DNA from: Desulfocapsa sp.
GTDB taxonomy: Bacteria; Desulfobacterota; Desulfobulbia; Desulfobulbales; Desulfocapsaceae
Length of the DNA: 9,474 nt
Direction of reading: 5' to 3'
Assembly (NCBI GenBank): GCA_029942265.1
Contig: JAOZTO010000053.1
Span: 1-9,474 of the forward strand
The notes below the pieces were generated by a model. The model ran no database searches. It was not told the DNA's origin and saw only the letters and a list, made by a program, of their open reading frames with translations. This document shows, one piece after another, positions 5,873 to 9,474 of this stretch. A program made the translations under genes and the position numbers. Each line of letters begins with the position of its first letter. Within the stretch, counting starts at the first letter, position 1.

Positions 5873-6934
5873 ATGGCTGAAGAATCGTCCAGTGGCGGAG
5901 AAAAAACAGAAGAACCGTCGTCCAAACGAAGAGCTGATTTTCGAAAAAAGGGACAGGTTTCACAGAGTAAAGAGGTACAAACAGCTTTACTGTTTACCCT
6001 TGTACTTATTCTATGGATCTTCTATATGCCTGCGTTTTGGAATGGATTATCCGAATTACTGGAAGCAATGTGGCGTAATATCGATAGCTTCCATGGTACC
6101 CCCAACGATGTGACCAACCTCACATTTTTCCTTATAAAAGAATTTGCAATGCTACTATGGCCTCTCTTTTTTCTTGTTATTATCATAGGTTTTTTTGGAA
6201 GTGTATTTCAAATTGGCTGGCTTTTTACCACACAGCCATTAACACCTGATTTCTCCAAGCTTGACCCTATTAAAGGTTTTGGACGTATGTTTTCTATGCG
6301 CAGCCTTGTGGATATGGTCAAGTCTATTCTTAAAGTTATTCTCATAGGGTGGATTGCATATTCAACCGTATATAATAATTTTAACGAAGCACTAATTCTC
6401 GTTGATACCAGCATTATTGACACCATCTTATTTCTTGCTCGTATCGCAACACTGATACTTGCAAAAGTATGTGGTATTATGATACTTATTGCTGCAATTG
6501 ACTTTTTGTATACTCGTCATGAAATGGAAGAAAAGATGAAGATGACCAAGCAGGAAGTAAAGGAAGAATTCAAGGAAATGGAAGGTGACCCCTTTATTAA
6601 AGCTCAAATTCGTAGAATACAACAGGAGATGGCACAAAAACGAATGATGGCAGAAGTCCCCGATGCTGACGTTGTAATTACAAATCCGACCCACCTGTCA
6701 GTAGCAATCAAATACGATACAAGTACCATGGACGCACCCGTAATAATCGCCAAAGGTTCTGATCATATTGCAATGAAAATTAGAGAAATTGCCCGTGAAA
6801 ACGAAATTCCCTTAATAGAAAACCCACCTGTGGCTCGTTTATTGCATAAAATAGATTTGGGTGCTGTAATCCCCGAAGAAATGTTCAAAGCGGTTGCTGA
6901 AATATTAGCACATGTCTATTCATTAAAAAAATAA
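5873..6934 (+). CDS. flhB: Flagellar export switch protein FlhB
   Basis: FlhB sits beside the FliPQR gate and switches export from rod/hook to filament substrates after cleaving itself. The 353-residue protein has the conserved N-terminus TEEPSSKRRADFRKKGQVSQ and four membrane helices at about residues 36-53, 90-115, 145-166 and 185-212. The cytoplasmic linker has KEEFKEMEGDP at 230-240. The autocleavage motif NPTH is intact at residues 271-274, so normal cleavage between N and P is expected. The C-terminal part (IAKGSDHIAMKIREIA and ENPPVARLLHK) is typical. The ATG follows a weak GAG, and it is the first gene after the 210-bp gap. The stop lies 15 bp before flhA. Confidence 0.97.
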   Translation: MAEESSSGGEKTEEPSSKRRADFRKKGQVSQSKEVQTALLFTLVLILWIFYMPAFWNGLSELLEAMWRNIDSFHGTPNDVTNLTFFLIKEFAMLLWPLFFLVIIIGFFGSVFQIGWLFTTQPLTPDFSKLDPIKGFGRMFSMRSLVDMVKSILKVILIGWIAYSTVYNNFNEALILVDTSIIDTILFLARIATLILAKVCGIMILIAAIDFLYTRHEMEEKMKMTKQEVKEEFKEMEGDPFIKAQIRRIQQEMAQKRMMAEVPDADVVITNPTHLSVAIKYDTSTMDAPVIIAKGSDHIAMKIREIARENEIPLIENPPVARLLHKIDLGAVIPEEMFKAVAEILAHVYSLKK

Positions 6935-6949
6935 TGCAAAAAACAATTT

Positions 6950-9049
6950 ATGGAACTCACAGGCCAGGAAAGCATATTTAACAAAATACAGTGGAGGGAC
7001 TTGCTGCAGCGTTCAGATGTCATAGCTGCATTTGGCCTTGTCGGTATTTTGATGATCATGATCATCCCACTGCCGTCCATATTACTTGATCTGTTTTTAT
7101 CCATGAACATCACCGTTGCCCTTCTGATTCTTATTATTAGCCTTTTCACGGTCAAGGCGATAGATTTCTCTATTTTCCCTTCAATATTACTTGCTACCAC
7201 CCTCTTTCGCCTTTCCTTAAATGTTGCATCCACACGTTTGATTTTATTAAATGGACATGAGGGACCTTCCGCCGCTGGTTCTGTTATCCAGTCTTTTGGT
7301 CAATTTGTAGTTGGGGGAAATTATGTTGTTGGACTGGTGATTTTTATCATACTCGTTTTGATTAATTTCATGGTTATCACAAAGGGTGCAGGACGAGTTG
7401 CTGAAGTAGCGGCTCGTTTCACACTTGATGCTATGCCCGGTAAACAGATGGCAATCGATGCTGATCTAAATGCCGGACTTATTAATGAGGATGACGCCAG
7501 AAGCCGCCGCGAAGAAATCAGTACCGAAGCAAGTTTTCACGGTGCCATGGATGGTGCTTCAAAGTTTGTTAAGGGTGATGCTATTGCAGGTATTATCATC
7601 ACACTGATTAATATTGGTGCTGGATTTATCATAGGTGTTCTTCAAAAAGGGATGCCCATGGCTGAAGCGGCGGCCAATTATACTATTCTCACAGTTGGAG
7701 ATGGGCTGGTTGGCCAGATCCCAGCTCTTATTATATCCACCGCCGCTGGTTTACTTGTTACAAGATCAACAGGAGACAAGGATTTTGGCTCAGATATAAA
7801 AGAACAATTCAGTAAATATTCTATTGCCCTTTGGGTTGTAGCCGTAATACTTTTGATGCTCGCTCTTGTCCCTGGGCTTCCATTCACGCCGTTTATCCTA
7901 CTCTCAATTGCCCTTGGATTTACTGCCTTCCAGATGGAAAAAACAAAGAAATTACAAGAAGTACAGATTGAAGAAGAAATAGCCAGTGAACCTCCTCCAA
8001 AAGTTGAAGAAAATTATGAAAAACTTCTTAATGTCGATCTACTTCAACTTGAAGTCGGATATGGCCTTATACCTTTTGTTGACGCATCACAAGATGGAGA
8101 ACTCCTGGTTCGTATTCAGTCAATCCGAAGACAATTTGCATCCAACAATGGTTTTATCGTTCCACCTGTCCACATTAAGGACAACCTGCAACTGACACCA
8201 AATCAATACACTTTTTCCCTTAAAGGAGTTGAAATTGCCAGTGCAGAAATGCTTCCAGGTCACTTTATGGCCATGGATCCAGGTATGGTTACGGAAAAAA
8301 TCAAAGGTGTTCCCACCGAAGAGCCCGCATTTGGTTTACCTGCCATATGGATCACAGAAGACAAAAAAGAACGTGCTCAGATAGCCGGTTACACTGTGGT
8401 AGATTGCACAACCGTTATGGCTACACATATTTCTGAGCTTATAAAACAACACGCCCATGAGCTGATAGGTCGTCAGGAAGTGCAAAACCTCTTGGATAAT
8501 CTCGCTAAAACCTATCCTAAACTTGTCGATGAACTGGTTCCAGATATTGTGAATTTGGGAACTATTATGCGCATACTCCAAAATCTGCTTTCAGAAAATA
8601 TCTCTATCAGAGATTTACGTACCATTCTTGAATGTATGGCTGATTGGGCTCCTGTAACCAAAGATACTGACGTACTCACAGAATATGTTCGTCACTCCTT
8701 GGCTAGAACCATCAGTCATGATCTTGCCGTTGATAATGTTATACCTCTAATTACCCTTTCAAAAAGTGTTGAAGATGAAATATCAAATTCTGTTCAACAC
8801 AAAGAAACTGGAAGTTTTCTTGCCATCGATCCTGGGAAAGCTCAAATAATCCTTGATTCCATAGGCAGTGCAATTCCTCTTTTTGATGGTGGGCAACGTC
8901 CTACTCTGTTAGTAGCACCACAGATTCGTCCACATGTAAGAAAACTTACTGAAAGATATTTCCCGCAGCTGGTTGTAATCTCTCACAATGAGATTCTTCC
9001 TAATATCAAAATACGATCTATTGGTAATGTGAATTTCGATGCAAGTTAA
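6950..9049 (+). CDS. flhA: Flagellar type III export platform protein FlhA
   Basis: FlhA forms the nonameric ring of the export gate, uses the ion gradient to drive export, and docks chaperone-substrate complexes. The 699-residue protein is close to the usual length of about 690. The first 330 residues are membrane-embedded. They include PLPSILLDLFLSMNI, ATTLFRLSLNVASTRLIL and the FHIPEP-family signature ITKGAGRVAEVAARFTLDAM followed by PGKQMAIDADLNAG. MDGASKFVKGDAIAG follows, with D201 probably equivalent to Salmonella D208. A charged, proline-containing linker (about 330-360) leads to the cytoplasmic domain that ends near residue 699. No strong Shine-Dalgarno sequence precedes the ATG, but the N-terminus is of normal length. 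Its last 11 bases overlap the start of flhF. Confidence 0.97.
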   Translation: MELTGQESIFNKIQWRDLLQRSDVIAAFGLVGILMIMIIPLPSILLDLFLSMNITVALLILIISLFTVKAIDFSIFPSILLATTLFRLSLNVASTRLILLNGHEGPSAAGSVIQSFGQFVVGGNYVVGLVIFIILVLINFMVITKGAGRVAEVAARFTLDAMPGKQMAIDADLNAGLINEDDARSRREEISTEASFHGAMDGASKFVKGDAIAGIIITLINIGAGFIIGVLQKGMPMAEAAANYTILTVGDGLVGQIPALIISTAAGLLVTRSTGDKDFGSDIKEQFSKYSIALWVVAVILLMLALVPGLPFTPFILLSIALGFTAFQMEKTKKLQEVQIEEEIASEPPPKVEENYEKLLNVDLLQLEVGYGLIPFVDASQDGELLVRIQSIRRQFASNNGFIVPPVHIKDNLQLTPNQYTFSLKGVEIASAEMLPGHFMAMDPGMVTEKIKGVPTEEPAFGLPAIWITEDKKERAQIAGYTVVDCTTVMATHISELIKQHAHELIGRQEVQNLLDNLAKTYPKLVDELVPDIVNLGTIMRILQNLLSENISIRDLRTILECMADWAPVTKDTDVLTEYVRHSLARTISHDLAVDNVIPLITLSKSVEDEISNSVQHKETGSFLAIDPGKAQIILDSIGSAIPLFDGGQRPTLLVAPQIRPHVRKLTERYFPQLVVISHNEILPNIKIRSIGNVNFDAS

Positions 9050-9474
9050 AGTGTTTGAATCCCACGACATCGCTTCCGGGTTAAAAATGGTTAAAGAGGA
9101 ATTAGGTCCTGATGCCCTTATTCTGTCCACAAAAACCATTCGCTCAAAAAAGCTCGGGTTGCTTGGCAAAAAATCCTTTGAAATCACAGCAGCCGTTGAT
9201 TCCTTATGGCCGCACAAAGGTGGTGACTTAAAGAACACCGAGACTCAAGGCCAGCTACAAGTCCCTGCCGAACCATCTTTTTCCCGAAAAGCCGATACGC
9301 TTACTTATAATTCTGCTCTTCAAATGAACAGACCACCAGCTCCCCCCCTTAAAGATATACCAGCAGCCGCATCATACATTTCACATGTTGAACCAATAGC
9401 TGCTGACAATACACAGTTGCAATCAGAGGTCAACGAACTCAAAGGGATGATCAAGGATCTTGGTAGGGAAATGT
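9039..9474 (+). CDS. flhF: Flagellar placement GTPase FlhF, 3' partial
   Basis: FlhF is an SRP-type GTPase that sets the site and number of flagella, often at a pole. The frame begins at ATG 9039, inside the end of flhA, and stays open to the window edge (145 codons). The N-terminus MQVKVFESHDIASGLKMVKE continues as ELGPDALILSTKTIR and LGLLGKKSFEITAAVD. This is the characteristic FlhF start: the GPDAxILST pattern followed by a basic stretch and an FEITAAV strand. Residues of about 57-125 are a variable, proline-rich linker. A probable helix (LQSEVNELKGMIKDLGREM) begins at about 127, as expected before the NG GTPase domain. The GTPase domain lies beyond the window, so its motifs cannot be checked. 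FlhF suggests polar flagellation; FlhG often follows (inference). Confidence 0.93.
   Translation, partial: MQVKVFESHDIASGLKMVKEELGPDALILSTKTIRSKKLGLLGKKSFEITAAVDSLWPHKGGDLKNTETQGQLQVPAEPSFSRKADTLTYNSALQMNRPPAPPLKDIPAAASYISHVEPIAADNTQLQSEVNELKGMIKDLGREM

Noticed and set aside
6428..7233. Minus-strand frames opposite flhB and flhA
   Set aside because: They overlap conserved FlhB and FlhA coding sequence and have no start context or family features.
8909..9238. Minus-strand frame over the flhA-flhF junction
   Set aside because: FlhA and FlhF both read clearly on the plus strand here, with an 11-bp overlap; the reverse frame has no recognisable features.

Overview
The window is an almost uninterrupted, plus-strand flagellar gene cluster: motA (5' end cut off by the window edge), motB, fliL, fliM, fliN, fliO, fliP, fliQ, fliR, then a 210-bp intergenic stretch, flhB, flhA and the first 145 codons of flhF (cut off by the right edge). 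The DNA is moderately AT-rich (by eye a little above 40% GC, not computed). The gene order, the PomA/PomB-like stator proteins placed directly before fliL, and the GTG starts fit a flagellated Gram-negative bacterium. My best guess is a sulfate- or sulfur-metabolising Desulfobacterota (Desulfobulbales-like), but that assignment is an inference from gene order and general protein character, not from a search.

Layout. 1-2089 encodes the stator: MotA and MotB form the ion channel and torque generator, and FliL sits around the stator. 2105-3500 encodes FliM and FliN, the C-ring switch that reads phosphorylated CheY and sets rotation direction. 3510-5662 encodes FliO, FliP, FliQ and FliR: FliPQR is the core of the flagellar type III export gate and FliO helps assemble it. 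5663-5872 holds no gene but does hold a small transposon-like element. 5873-9049 encodes FlhB (substrate-specificity switch) and FlhA (export-gate platform). 9039-9474 begins FlhF, the SRP-like GTPase that sets where a flagellum is built. Most genes are 1-15 bp apart or overlap, so they are probably co-transcribed. The flhB-flhA-flhF part may be a second unit or may depend on readthrough across the 210-bp gap.

The genes themselves are ordinary, intact flagellar genes; I found no hidden novel system. The best non-routine signal is an 83-bp element at 5712-5794. It has imperfect terminal inverted repeats beginning GTAAGCG and is flanked by a perfect 8-bp direct repeat AGTTAAAC, the structure of a MITE mobilised by an IS66-family transposase. 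Smaller points are a Glu-to-Gln change in MotA at a position known to contact FliG, a CxxCxC cluster before the MotB membrane helix, a FliM/FliY-like CheY-binding-type peptide at the N-terminus of FliN, and fliQ and fliR lying in the same frame separated by one stop codon and six bases.
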